Shown here in pieces: positions 31,741 through 45,400 of a stretch of DNA of 64,000 nucleotides. Under the pieces are notes generated by a model. It made no database searches. It worked only from the letters and a program-made list of their open reading frames with translations, and had not been told where the DNA came from. The position numbers and the translations under genes are program-made. Where the stretch lies: the NCBI GenBank assembly GCA_019918135.1, contig WBZZ01005584.1:124001-188000 (forward strand), written 5' to 3'. The stretch comes from Paulinella micropora (lineage: Eukaryota; Cercozoa; Imbricatea; Euglyphida; Paulinellidae). How positions within the stretch are numbered: the first letter of the stretch is position 1; the number at the start of each line of letters is the position of its first letter.

Positions 31741-33912
31741 ATGTTTCTTGCCGCACACACCATGGTGAGTAGCTGGTTCCGTCTCTGATTGTTATCTTTG
31801 TTCAGGGGTGCTTTGCGATGTTGGCGGCTGGCGTTTTGATGTACACCCCTCTGGCAGTCCACTACCTGTGGAAGGAGCTGAACGAGCTGAAGGTCAATGA
31901 TCGTTATGAACTGTCTGCTCTCCTGCCACAGGCACTTTTACTAAATTGCTGTGACCTCAGGCGATTCCAGGACGTCACGACACGCTTGCCACTTCGTCAG
32001 GTAATAGTATTAGCTGACATGAAAACGTGTTTGCTGTTCTGGATTACTTTTGTCATCGTCATTTTTATATTTTTCTACTGCAACGGGAAACTCCCAGTTA
32101 AAACTCAGCCGATCGGGGCACAACCAAGAAAAGCCACTCGTTTTTCTGTCGAGGGTTGTCTCCAAGAAGTAGCTGCACCTGCCGGGTTACACATGTCAAA
32201 CAGCCAATGCCTTGTGAGAAATGTCATTATGTGTTGTCAGATGAGTACCTTGCGATGCTCAGCCGATGCATCCAGTACGATCCTAGCAACCCTAACGAAG
32301 TTTCCTCAGGTGCTGCCTTGTTGATTTGATGCCACTTGAACGAACACCTCGCGGTAAAACAATTTGTGGACAGGGTGCAACTGGAAAGTTTCCCGTCTGA
32401 CGGCGGTCAGTTTGCTGCCGTGTGTTCGCTCTTTGGAAAACTTGTGCTGTTCGTGCACTGCTGTGTAGGGTGAGGCACGTCTGCAGTCGATGGCGGCTGG
32501 GGCGGAGCTTCCAACGAATCAGGTATGTGTAGAAGGCACGGGCAACGTCTTGTTTACATTCATTCGTTTACCTCGTGTCTACAGGAGTTAGGTGTTGCCG
32601 CCAGCACCAGCACGAACTATGCCATATTAAATGACGTGTTTGTTCTGGTCCCCCCCCCCCTCTTCAAACGCTCGCCTGCCGGGAATCCTTAGTGTCATGC
32701 TTGTTGAATGATAGGGGCGACTTGGTGTTTACACCGGAACGTGTGGTTCGAACCCTGCTGCGGCTTCTTGTACTCCTACGTTCTCCGTCCGGTCCACAAA
32801 TGACGTAACGGGTGTTGTCGATGTGGGGACGGGTTTGGACGTAACTCCGGCAGGAATCAAAGCACCACAAGTTGTAACCTCCTTGTTAGACGATCCGACA
32901 ACACCTGGAGACGGCGGATCCATCACCGTGGATGCTACTCTTAATCTCGGTGCCGATAATCTCAACGCTGCTGCGGTGACGGCCACCGCATCGGTGACGG
33001 CTCCTACGGTGACGGGTTCCACAAAAGTGGTAACTCCCTTGTTAGACGACCCGACAACAGCTGGAGACGGCGGATCCATCACCGTGGATGCTACTCTCGA
33101 TCTCGGTGCCGATAATCTCAACGCTGCTACGGTGACGGCTACCACAAAACTAGTAACCCCCTTGTTAGACGATCCGACAACAGCTGGAAACGGCGGATCC
33201 ATCACCGTGCAGGCCACTCTTGATCTCACCGGCAACAATGGTTTGGAAAGCGCCACCTTTTTGCATTTGAAGTATCCCAGCACCGCTTTCCCCAACATCC
33301 TGACAATCCAATCTACAGTTTCAAGCACATATCTATTGGATGTCGATGCATTGGCTGACGTCTTAAGTAAACCAGTCGGGTCCATGACTCTGGTCCCTAG
33401 CCCCCCCCCCCCCCCGCATACAATTTTATGGATCATGCTGTGTTTTAGACTGGCGCGACTGTGCTCATCCAAGCTGCTAGAAACGATCCAAATGCAGTAG
33501 TTGTTGAAGACACCAACGGAGCCAACGTCTTTCGCATTGCCACAAAAGACGCTGCATCTGGCGCAAACAAATCTTTTGGTATGCACTTTCACTTAGTACC
33601 CTGCCTCAATCTTTTTGTATGCGACTATGTTTACACGCGGGCGCATCCTGGTGCTTTTTCTAGGGCGACGATCTGGATAACAGTGGCCCCCCTGGCAAAT
33701 TTGCAAACGTCTTCTTCAAAGGCGACCTGGTTATGGCACAACCTAATATGAGAGTTGTTATGCGAACAGAATCTGGCATTCCTCTTGTGAATTATTGCAT
33801 GGAGACTGGAGTTATAGGAAACGGTCCTAGTGGATTGTCGTTTGCCACGCCTGCCCAGGGTACTTGCAGCGGATTAGGTTATGACCCAATAACCTCAAGC
33901 TCCACTGGTTAA
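31741..33912 (+). CDS. Fibre-like membrane protein gene B, left copy (3 repeat units, frameshifted)
   Basis: Seven exons were read from splice sites: 31,741-31,764; 31,806-32,000; 32,469-32,522; 32,585-32,647; 32,715-33,392; 33,449-33,578; 33,664-33,912 (stop TAA). Exon 2 encodes a hydrophobic anchor (GCFAMLAAGVLMYT) near the N-terminus followed by a charged stalk, suggesting a type II membrane protein. Exon 5 holds three tandem units of the form VVTPLLDDPTTAGDGGSI..DATLNLG.DNLNAA. Exons 6-7 hold DPNAVVVEDTNGANVFRI, a fibre-head-like pattern. Exon 6 here is 130 nt, against 132 nt in the right copy (one G and one T fewer, near 33,563-33,575). That breaks the frame into exon 7, so this copy is probably not functional in its last part unless the bases are assembly errors. 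Confidence 0.7.
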
Positions 33913-34854
33913 TCCTGTTTGCGATTCGGTCAGCCGACCCCTTCCCCTAAATGGTGAACTTTGGCTTGGCTTGTTCATATAATACCAAAGATAATATACA
34001 ACGACTTACCATAAACACTACGAAAAGTGAACCAAGTACTGATATGATCCATATGAAGAACGTATTATATGGCACACGATCAACTCAACCAAACTTCAGG
34101 AGTGATCCCAGTCTTCACCTAAGAGTGTAAGTGAGCATATCCTATTTTTTTGATGAGCTGATAATCTCAAACCTCAAAAGTAGCAAAACTTTACAATTAA
34201 AATTATATTAATTGAAGCTACTTGATCGTGAGAAAAAAGTAAGTGCACTTCCGTCGCCGGAAAAATGGTTGCTAGACAAAAACAGCACTGTCGTCTTAGA
34301 AAGTGAAGTCAAAAGTCAGGGCCGTGGTCGCCTCCCTTAGGATTGTGGCAGTCTAGAGCGAGCGTCGTTTAGCTGGCTTGTTCGTCTCCCTGACGTACCC
34401 GGTTGACACAGGCACCAGCTTCCAAGATTACTTTCAGTACCGCACTCACAATAATGTAATTTATAACTCAAGACATACCGAATTCTGTGAGGGATTGTGT
34501 GCCAAGTCAAAAGGAATATCTAGCACCCGTCGTGATAATGCTTGTATAGTCCACGCGGTATAGTGTTTATCTGTGGGAAACATTAACTTTAACCTGGCAA
34601 TCCACATTTGTGGATGGGATGTTGTCGCCAATCCAGAAAACTACTTTTTACCCAGCGCTGAGTGGAGTCTTGTGGCTACAAAACCGGAAAGTCTCAGAGT
34701 GGCTAAAAAACCAGAAATCCCACTGGCTCCACCTTTTTTGAGCCACGTGAGCGTACGTCTACCTACTACACCACAATCTCCTGCTCAGTATGTTTTTCTC
34801 TGCTGTCATTTTTGCCTCCAAAGTATCTCTAATCAAATTTTAGTGGTTTTTCTG
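33913..34854. other. Downstream flank of gene B, no gene recognised
   Basis: This stretch is mirrored at about 55,870-56,808. It holds short frames only, one Thr/Tyr-rich (34,378-34,563), without splice or family support. Confidence 0.5.
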
Positions 34855-35245
34855 CCTCAAAGTTTCCGCATTGTAGTTTATTTGCACACTATTCTATTTT
34901 CTTTCCAGCACAAAAAAAAAAACATAATTCATTTGAATTAGGCTCTTCTTCATTTTTCTTTCGTCTTTTTCTTATTACTGTGAACATTCAAGTGGCAAAA
35001 CTTCCAATCAAATTTGAATTAGTGTTTAGATTTTGAATTAGTGGTCAGAAATCTAATTAATTATCAGATATTTGATTAATGGTTGGAAATCAAATAAGTG
35101 GTCGGATTTTGACTGTGATTTGAATTACATTAATAACTTAGTATTAATAAGTGGAACGGTAATATTAATAATAATAAAATTTTACTAATAATATTAATAG
35201 TATAATAATACTGATACTAGTATTTAATATATATAATAATACTAC
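34855..35245 (+). repeat. AT-rich block X, copy 1
   Basis: The block starts AAAGTTTCCGCATTGTAG, continues through CTATTCTATTTTC and an A-tract with AATTCATTTGAATTAGG, and ends in (TAA)-like sequence. A second copy is split into 36,404-36,433 and 46,664-47,030 by the satellite array. The right arm (about 55,480-55,870) matches this copy more closely than the split one. Confidence 0.75.
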
Positions 35246-35613
35246 AGTGAATAGGCTTCCTCAGACTATAGCATCAGATCCAGATCCTGGACATGTGCCT
35301 CCATTACTACAGTGAATAATATTGCTGTTGACATTCAAGACAACAACAAAAATTAGTTTTTCATTTTTGTGTCAGATTTTCATTTTTGTGACAGTTTTTC
35401 ATTTTTGTGATAAAAATTCAAATTTTCAAATTTAACGGTAACATTTCGCGAAAATTTACGATATTTTGCGGACGAATATAGCAGTTAATTTGAAAAATTC
35501 AAATTTTCACCCAAAATCAAAATTCCAACCAAAACTGAAATTCCAACCAAAACAGAAAAATCAATTTTTTTTGTTGTCTTGACTCGATGATGTCAACAGC
35601 AATAATAATAATA

Positions 35614-35661
<48 letters not shown>

Positions 35662-36353
35662 TAATAGTGCTTCTCTGTCAATGGCTGATGAATTTCTGCA
35701 CATGCGCCTCCATCGTCTCACCCGTGAGGTGAGTACGAAGAATTGACGATAAGCTCTAATGACACCACCGCAAGGGCAGTTCCAACACTTCCAGACGGGC
35801 CGGTATGTTCAATGAAAATACTGGTCCAGACGGATCGGTATGTTCAATGAAAATACTGGTGGCACCGACGGGAATCGAACTGGCGACAGGGCCCAGATGG
35901 TAGAACTTGACCACTGGGCTATCACGGTATAATAATAATAATAATAGTGTGTATTACTGTGGACATTCAAGTGGCAAAACACTCAAAAGTTGACCTCATC
36001 TTTTTCAATCAATGATTGAGATATGGAAATGCAGCGCACACCGTCGAAAAGCTCTTGTCCTAAGCTTTCCAATGTTAGCTTGTGATTTGTCGTATCACTT
36101 AGATTGATGGAGAACGATGAGATCAAAGTTGGATAGTTTGCCACTTGAATGTCCACCGTAATATCTCCTTCCAATTGCTGAGCCAAAAGGCCATGTGCAT
36201 CCAGTCCTCCATTTCATAAGGAAAGTCTCCACACCAATCGGTGGAATAAAGAAAGTGACGGCATAGAACATTACTCTAGGAGCTTTATACCAATCAGCCC
36301 ATGGAAAGGACCGATGGCCTATGTACTCCCTTATAATAATAATAGTAATAATG

Positions 36354-36387
<34 letters not shown>

Positions 36388-36433
36388 TGATAGTGCTTCT
36401 CTGTCAAAGTTTCCGCATTGTAGTTTATTTGCA
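35246..36433. repeat. Mixed repeats: LINE-5' cassette, SINE-like copies and (TAA)n
   Basis: In order: the 52-bp LINE-5' cassette (35,252-35,303), an AT-rich part with ATTTTTGTG-type short repeats (35,340-35,580), a (TAA)n run, a reversed tRNA-like SINE (35,668-35,930), a 250-bp AT-rich piece, a reversed type 2 cassette (36,180-36,332), another (TAA)n run and the start of block X copy 2. No gene was seen. Confidence 0.65.
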
Positions 36434-39400
36434 CATATGTAGTTAGCATGTAAATAAATGCAGTGAAATCGGGGCGCAAATCTGCGTTTAAACTAAAATA
36501 GATGTGTTTAAACTGTTTTCAAAAATTAATTATACATGCCTTGAACTATTCCCCACTATTAAAAAAACAATGATATGTCACTTCTTGACTGCACATCTTT
36601 GTGGTCAAATACAACACGTTCTGATTGAGGAAGTTTTTTGAAAAAAACCACTATGAGCGATGTTAATTAAAGTCGCTGAAAATTACTGTGGGGAATAGAT
36701 TGGATTTTTTTCTTTTATTTTGTATATTTGAAATGTTATAAAACCTTCTGGTTCAGAACTAGATCCCAGCCCCTTTTTGACATGAAAAATGCATGCTGTT
36801 CAAGCAGGCCCTCACTTTTTTATACGACAGTGACCCGATTTTTGCGGTGTTGATTTTTGGAAGAGGTCGTGAAATTTCCCATGTCAAAAATGGTGTCTGT
36901 GCACTCGTTTTCGTTGTTGATTTTTGTAGCTCCTTGTATCTTTGGTGGTCTTCGCTTTGATAGTTCAATAGGATACTAGTTCAAGAACACTTGTATAAAT
37001 TTTTTCAATAAAATTCCTCTTCTGTACGACAAACTTACTTGGTGTTTGGTGGTATTTTTTACAATGAAAAAATGGAAAGTTATGTTTTGTGATTATAAAT
37101 CAGTTTGTATAGGACTATAGAATGTCTAAATCTGTTTGTATACTTAATACACGTAAATTCACAAAGCCTGTCCTTGGTAATTTGAATACACAATGAGATC
37201 ATATGTAGTTAGCTGCCCATCAAAAGTCTAATAAATGACAGTTTAATTTTCACTTAATTTCAAGGTACGATTTCATTTATTTAAGTGATTACTTTGAATT
37301 CTACATTTTAAAAAATAAATTGAGATATGATGGTTCTTGCGTTGTAAGCGTTCTTGCATCCAACCAGTAACTTTTTTGCTACTCCCTCCGGCCCGCACAT
37401 TTTTGAGCGTGAAGTTTCACGATTGCCTAGGAAATTCTACGGGTTTTTTGGTTGAGCTGGGGAAATGTTTTTTTTTACACTGGGGAAAATTTTTTTTCAC
37501 TGGAAAAATAGTGTCAGAGGCCTACACACACAGCTAGTTTCTGATGTGTAAGGAACACATAATGAATGAAGAACGTAAGAATTTAGTTCACTGAGTTTCA
37601 AGGAACATATGTATATACTTTCATTAAAATAGCATTTGTATATACTGAGCAATTTCAAAGTGAAAACCGGTCGTAATGAATCAAAGCAAAATAAAAAAAT
37701 CGTCATAGAAGTTGTATTATTCATTAAATGTTGCTGGAAAGTAGTTAATTCAACTTCTATGTTCACTAGTTGAACATTCCTGACTTTTTGTGGCTTATTT
37801 TTTTGTGTGTCTAAAAATATAAAGTCAGACATTTTTTGAAGCATGAAACTCGAGAAGGCAGTGACCTTGTGTGCATTTCAGGAGGTCTGTGCACATATTC
37901 TGAGGCTTGGACTAGCATCACAATAAACAAAAACATCATTTTCAACAATAAAATTGAAAGAAGCGATGCGCTCTCATCGATTTTTAAAAAATATAAAGTC
38001 AGACGTTTTTTGAAGCATGAAACTCGAGAAGGCAGTGACCTTGTATGCATTTCAGGAGGTCTGTGCACATGTTCTGAGGCTTGGAATAGCATCACAATAA
38101 ACAAAAACATCATTTTCAACAATAAAATTGAAAGGAGCGATGCGCTCAGCTCTCATCGATTTTCAAAGTGATGTTTTGGTCAATACCATCGAAAAATCGC
38201 TGTGTGAAATGTGAAACATATGTAGTTAGCATGTAAATAAATGCAGTGAAATCGGGGCGCAAATCTGCGTTTAAACTAAAATAGATGTGTTCAAACTGTT
38301 TTCAAAAATTAATTATACATGTCTTGAACTATTCCCCACTATTAAAAAAACAATCATATGTCACTTCTTGACTGCACATCTTTGTGGTCAAATACAACAC
38401 GTTCTGATTGAGGAAGTTTTTTGAAAAAAACCACTATGAGCGATGTTAATTAAAGTCGCTGAAAATTACTGTGGGGAATAGATTGGATTTTTTTCTTTTA
38501 TATTGTATATTTGAAATGTTATAAAACCTTCTGGTTCAGAACTAGATCGCAGCCCCTTTTTGACATGAAAAATGCATGTTGTTCAAGCCGGCCCTCACTT
38601 TTTTATACGACAGTGACCCGATTTTTGCGGTGTTGATTTTTGGAAGAGGTCGTGAAATTTCCCATGTCAAAAATGGTGTCTGTGCACTCGTTTTCGTTGT
38701 TGATTTTTGTAGCTCCTTGTATCTTTGGTGGTCTTCGCTTTGATAGTTCAATAGGATACTAGTTCAAGAACACTTGTATAAATTTTTTCAATAAAATTCC
38801 TCTTCTGTACAACAAACTTACTTGGTGTTTGGTGGTATTTTTTACAATGAAAAAATGGAAAGTTATGTTTTGTGATTATAAATCAGTTTGTATAGGACTA
38901 AGAATGTCTAAATCTGTTTGTATACTTAATACACGTAAATTCACAAAGCCTGTCCTTGGTAATTTGAATACACAATGAGATCATATGTAGTTAGCTGCCC
39001 ATCAAAAGTCTAATAAATGACAGTTTAATTTTCACTTAATTTCAAGGTACGATTTCATTTATTTAAGTGATTACTTTGAATTCTACATTTTAAAAAATAA
39101 ATTGAGATATGATGGTTCTTGCGTTGTAAGCGTTCTTGCATCCAACCAGTAACTTTTTTGCTACTCCCTCCGGCCCGCACATTTTTGAGCGTGAAGTTTC
39201 ACGATTGCCTAGGAAATTCTACGGGTTTTTTGGTTGAGCTGGGGAAATGTTTTTTTTTACACTGGGGAAAATTTTTTTCACTGGAAAAATAGTGTCAGAG
39301 GCCTACACACACAGCTAGTTTCTGATGTGTAAGGAACACATAATGAATGAAGAACGTAAGAATTTAGTTCACTGAGTTTCAAGGAACATATGTATATACT

Positions 39401-42400
39401 TTCATTAAAATAGCATTTGTATATACTGAGCAATTTCAAAGTGAAAACCGGTCGTAATGAATCAAAGCAAAATAAAAAAATCGTCATAGAAGCTGTATTA
39501 TTCATTAAATGTTGCTGGAAAGTAGTTAATTCAACTCCTATGTTCACTAGTTGAACATTCCTGACTTTTTGTGGCTTATTTTTTTGTGTGTCTAAAAATA
39601 TAAAGTCAGACATTTTTTGAAGCATGAAACTCGAGAAGGCAGTGACCTTGTGTGCATTTCAGGAGGTCTGTGCACATATTCTGAGGCTTGGACTAGCATC
39701 ACAATAAACAAAAACATCATTTTCAACAATAAAATTGAAAGAAGCGATGCGCTCTCATCGATTTTTAAAAAATATAAAGTCAGACGTTTTTTGAAGCATG
39801 AAACTCGAGAAGGCAGTGACCTTGTATGCATTTCAGGAGGTCTGTGCACATGTTCTGAGGCTTGGAATAGCATCACAATAAACAAAACCATCATTTTCAA
39901 CAATAAAATTGAAAGGAGCGATGCGCTCAGCTCTCATCGATTTTCAAAGTGATGTTTTGGTCAATACCATCGAAAAATCGCTGTGTGAAATGTGAAACAT
40001 ATGTAGTTAGCATGTAAATAAATGCAGTGAAATCGGGGCGCAAATCTGCGTTTAAACTAAAATAGATGTGTTCAAACTGTTTTCAAAAATTAATTATACA
40101 TGTCTTGAACTATTCCCCACTATTAAAAAAACAATCATATGTCACTTCTTGACTGCACATCTTTGTGGTCAAATACAACACGTTCTGATTGAGGAAGTTT
40201 TTTGAAAAAAACCACTATGAGCGATGTTAATTAAAGTCGCTGAAAATTACTGTGGGGAATAGATTGGATTTTTTTCTTTTATATTGTATATTTGAAATGT
40301 TATAAAACCTTCTGGTTCAGAACTAGATCGCAGCCCCTTTTTCACATGAAAAATGCATGTTGTTCAAGCCGGCCCTCACTTTTTTATACGACAGTGACCC
40401 GATTTTTGCGGTGTTGATTTTTGGAAGAGGTCGTGAAATTTCCCATGTCAAAAATGGTGTCTGTGCACTCGTTTTCGTTGTTGATTTTTGTAGCTCCTTG
40501 TATCTTTGGTGGTCTTCGCTTTGATAGTTCAATAGGATACTAGTTCAAGAACACTTGTATAAATTTTTTCAATAAAATTCCTCTTCTGTACAACAAACTT
40601 ACTTGGTGTTTGGTGGTATTTTTTACAATGAAAAAATGGAAAGTTATGTTTTGTGATTATAAATCAGTTTGTATAGGACTAAGAATGTCTAAATCTGTTT
40701 GTATACTTAATACACGTAAATTCACAAAGCCTGTCCTTGGTAATTTGAATACACAATGAGATCATATGTAGTTAGCTGCCCATCAAAAGTCTAATAAATG
40801 ACAGTTTAATTTTCACTTAATTTCAAGGTACGATTTCATTTATTTAAGTGATTACTTTGAATTCTACATTTTAAAAAATAAATTGAGATATGATGGTTCT
40901 TGCGTTGTAAGCGTTCTTGCATCCAACCAGTAACTTTTTTGCTACTCCCTCCGGCCCGCACATTTTTGAGCGTGAAGTTTCACGATTGCCTAGGAAATTC
41001 TACGGGTTTTTTGGTTGAGCTGGGGAAATGTTTTTTTTTACACTGGGGAAAATTTTTTTTCACTGGAAAAATAGTGTCAGAGGCCTACACACACAGCTAG
41101 TTTCTGATGTGTAAGGAACACATAATGAATGAAGAACGTAAGAATTTTAGTTCACTGAGTTTCAAGGAACATATGTATATACTTTCATTAAAATAGCATT
41201 TGTATATACTGAGCAATTTCAAAGTGAAAACCGGTCGTAATGAATCAAAGCAAAATAAAAAAATCGTCATAGAAGCTGTATTATTCATTAAATGTTGCTG
41301 GAAAGTAGTTAATTCAACTCCTATGTTCACTAGTTGAACATTCCTGACTTTTTGTGGCTTATTTTTTTGTGTGTCTAAAAATATAAAGTCAGACATTTTT
41401 TGAAGCATGAAACTCGAGAAGGCAGTGACCTTGTGTGCATTTCAGGAGGTCTGTGCACATATTCTGAGGCTTGGACTAGCATCACAATAAACAAAAACAT
41501 CATTTTCAACAATAAACTTGAAAGAAGCGATGCGCTCTCATCGATTTTTAAAAAATATAAAGTCAGACGTTTTTTGAAGCATGAAACTCGAGAAGGCAGT
41601 GACCTTGTATGCATTTCAGGAGGTCTGTGCACATGTTCTGAGGCTTGGAATAGCATCACAATAAACAAAAACATCATTTTCAACAATAAAATTGAAAGGA
41701 GCGATGCGCTCAGCTCTCATCGATTTTCAAAGTGATGTTTTGGTCAATACCATCGAAAAATCGCTGTGTGAAATGTGAAACATATGTAGTTAGCATGTAA
41801 ATAAATGCAGTGAAATCGGGGCGCAAATCTGCGTTTAAACTAAAATAGATGTGTTCAAACTGTTTTCAAAAATTAATTATACATGTCTTGAACTATTCCC
41901 CACTATTAAAAAAACAATCATATGTCACTTCTTGACTGCACATCTTTGTGGTCAAATACAACACGTTCTGATTGAGGAAGTTTTTTGAAAAAAACCACTA
42001 TGAGCGATGTTAATTAAAGTCGCTGAAAATTACTGTGGGGAATAGATTGGATTTTTTTCTTTTATATTGTATATTTGAAATGTTATAAAACCTTCTGGTT
42101 CAGAACTAGATCGCAGCCCCTTTTTCACATGAAAAATGCATGTTGTTCAAGCCGGCCCTCACTTTTTTATACGACAGTGACCCGATTTTTGCGGTGTTGA
42201 TTTTTGGAAGAGGTCGTGAAATTTCCCATGTCAAAAATGGTGTCTGTGCACTCGTTTTCGTTGTTGATTTTTGTAGCTCCTTGTATCTTTGGTGGTCTTC
42301 GCTTTGATAGTTCAATAGGATACTAGTTCAAGAACACTTGTATAAATTTTTTCAATAAAATTCCTCTTCTGTACAACAAACTTACTTGGTGTTTGGTGGT

Positions 42401-45400
42401 ATTTTTTACAATGAAAAAATGGAAAGTTATGTTTTGTGATTATAAATCAGTTTGTATAGGACTAAGAATGTCTAAATCTGTTTGTATACTTAATACACGT
42501 AAATTCACAAAGCCTGTCCTTGGTAATTTGAATACACAATGAGATCATATGTAGTTAGCTGCCCATCAAAAGTCTAATAAATGACAGTTTAATTTTCACT
42601 TAATTTCAAGGTACGATTTCATTTATTTAAGTGATTACTTTGAATTCTACATTTTAAAAAATAAATTGAGATATGATGGTTCTTGCGTTGTAAGCGTTCT
42701 TGCATCCAACCAGTAACTTTTTTGCTACTCCCTCCGGCCCGCACATTTTTGAGCGTGAAGTTTCACGATTGCCTAGGAAATTCTACGGGTTTTTTGGTTG
42801 AGCTGGGGAAATGTTTTTTTTTACACTGGGGAAAATTTTTTTTCACTGGAAAAATAGTGTCAGAGGCCTACACACACAGCTAGTTTCTGATGTGTAAGGA
42901 ACACATAATGAATGAAGAACGTAAGAATTTAGTTCACTGAGTTTCAAGGAACATATGTATATACTTTCATTAAAATAGCATTTGTATATACTGAGCAATT
43001 TCAAAGTGAAAACCGGTCGTAATGAATCAAAGCAAAATAAAAAAATCGTCATAGAAGTTGTATTATTCATTAAATGTTGCTGGAAAGTAGTTAATTCAAC
43101 TCCTATGTTCACTAGTTGAACATTCCTGACTTTTTGTGGCTTATTTTTTTGTGTGTCTAAAAATATAAAGTCAGACATTTTTTGAAGCATGAAACTCGAG
43201 AAGGCAGTGACCTTGTGTGCATTTCAGGAGGTCTGTGCACATATTCTGAGGCTTGGACTAGCATCACAATAAACAAAAACATCATTTTCAATAATAAACT
43301 TGAAAGAAGCGATGCGCTCTCATCGATTTTTAAAAAATATAAAGTCAGACGTTTTTTTGAAGCATGAAACTCGAGAAGGCAGTGACCTTGTATGCATTTC
43401 AGGAGGTCTGTGCACATGTTCTGAGGCTTGGAATAGCATCACAATAAACAAAAACATCATTTTCAACAATAAAATTGAAAGGAGCGATGCGCTCAGCTCT
43501 CATCGATTTTCAAAGTGATGTTTTGGTCAATACCATCGAAAAATTGCTGTGTGAAATGTGAAACATATGTAGTTAGCATGTAAATAAATGCAGTGAAATC
43601 GGGGCGCAAATCTGCGTTTAAACCAAAATAGATGTGTTCAAACTGTTTTCAAAAATTAATTATACATGTCTTGAACTATTCCCCACTATTAAAAAAACAA
43701 TCATATGTCACTTCTTGACTGCACATCTTTGTGGTCAAATACAACACGTTCTGATTGAGGAAGTTTTTTGAAAAAAACCACTATGAGCGATGTTAATTAA
43801 AGTCGCTGAAAATTACTGTGGGGAATAGATTGGATTTTTTTCTTTTATATTGTATATTTGAAATGTTATAAAACCTTCTGGTTCAGAACTAGATCGCAGC
43901 CCCTTTTTCACATGAAAAATGCATGTTGTTCAAGCCGGCCCTCACTTTTTTTATACGACAGTGACCCGATTTTTGCGGTGTTGATTTTTGGAAGAGGTCG
44001 TGAAATTTCCCATGTCAAAAATGGTGTCTGTGCACTCGTTTTCGTTGTTGATTTTTGTAGCTCCTTGTATCTTTGGTGGTCTTCGCTTTGATAGTTCAAT
44101 AGGATACTAGTTCAAGAACACTTGTATAAATTTTTTCAATAAAATTCCTCTTCTGTACGACAAACTTACTTGGTGTTTGGTGGTATTTTTTACAATGAAA
44201 AAATGGAAAGTTATGTTTTGTGATTATAAATCAGTTTGTATAGGACTATAGAATGTCTAAATCTGTTTGTATACTTAATACACGTAAATTCACAAAGCCT
44301 GTCCTTTGTAATTTGAATACACAATGAGATCATATGTAGTTAGCTGCCCATCAAAAGTCTAATAAATGACAGTTTAATTTTCACTTAATTTCAAGGTACG
44401 ATTTCATTTATTAAAGTGATTACTTTGAATTCTACATTTTAAAAAATAAATTGAGATATGATGGTTCTTGCGTTGTAAGCGTTCTTGCATCCAACCAGTA
44501 ACTTTTTTGCTACTCCCTCCGGCCCGCACATTTTTGAGCGTGAAGTTTCACGATTGCCTAGGAAATTCTACGGGTTTTTTGGTTGAGCTGGGGAAATGTT
44601 TTTTTTTACACTGGGGAAAATTTTTTTCACTGGAAAAATAGTGTCAGAGGCCTACACACACAGCTAGTTTCTGATGTGTAAGGAACACATAATGAATGAA
44701 GAACGTAAGAATTTAGTTCACTGAGTTTCAAGGAACATATGTATATACTTTCATTAAAATAGCATTTGTATATACTGAGCAATTTCAAAGTGAAAACCGG
44801 TCGTAATGAATCAAAGCAAAATAAAAAAATCGTCATAGAAGCTGTATTATTCATTAAATGTTGCTGGAAAGTAGTTAATTCAACTCCTATGTTCACTAGT
44901 TGAACATTCCTGACTTTTTGTGGCTTATTTTTTTGTGTGTCTAAAAATATAAAGTCAGACATTTTTTGAAGCATGAAACTCGAGAAGGCAGTGACCTTGT
45001 GTGCATTTCAGGAGGTCTGTGCACATATTCTGAGGCTTGGACTAGCATCACAATAAACAAAAACATCATTTTCAACAATAAAATTGAAAGAAGCGATGCG
45101 CTCTCATCGATTTTTAAAAAATATAAAGTCAGACGTTTTTTGAAGCATGAAACTCGAGAAGGCAGTGACCTTGTATGCATTTCAGGAGGTCTGTGCACAT
45201 GTTCTGAGGCTTGGAATAGCATCACAATAAACAAAAACATCATTTTCAACAATAAAATTGAAAGGAGCGATGCGCTCAGCTCTCATCGATTTTCAAAGTG
45301 ATGTTTTGGTCAATACCATCGAAAAATCGCTGTGTGAAATGTGAAACATATGTAGTTAGCATGTAAATAAATGCAGTGAAATCGGGGCGCAAATCTGCGT

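Larger units (their letters stand above)
27718..35255 (+). repeat. Large inverted repeat, left arm
   Basis: This arm is an inverted, nearly identical copy of about 55,470-63,741. Positions pair with a nearly constant sum of 91,442-91,458 from 27.7 to 33.3 kb. The sum then falls to 90,721 because of extra repeat units in the right copy. The outer limit is sharp: matching starts at GAGACGACACC near 27,720 and the flanks beyond differ. Differences inside the arms are mostly homopolymer and microsatellite lengths plus scattered single bases. Confidence 0.9.

Noticed and set aside
37811-38171. Recurring 103- and 111-codon frames in the satellite array
   Set aside because: They exist on both strands of the same internal duplication and repeat with the unit; no family or codon signal.
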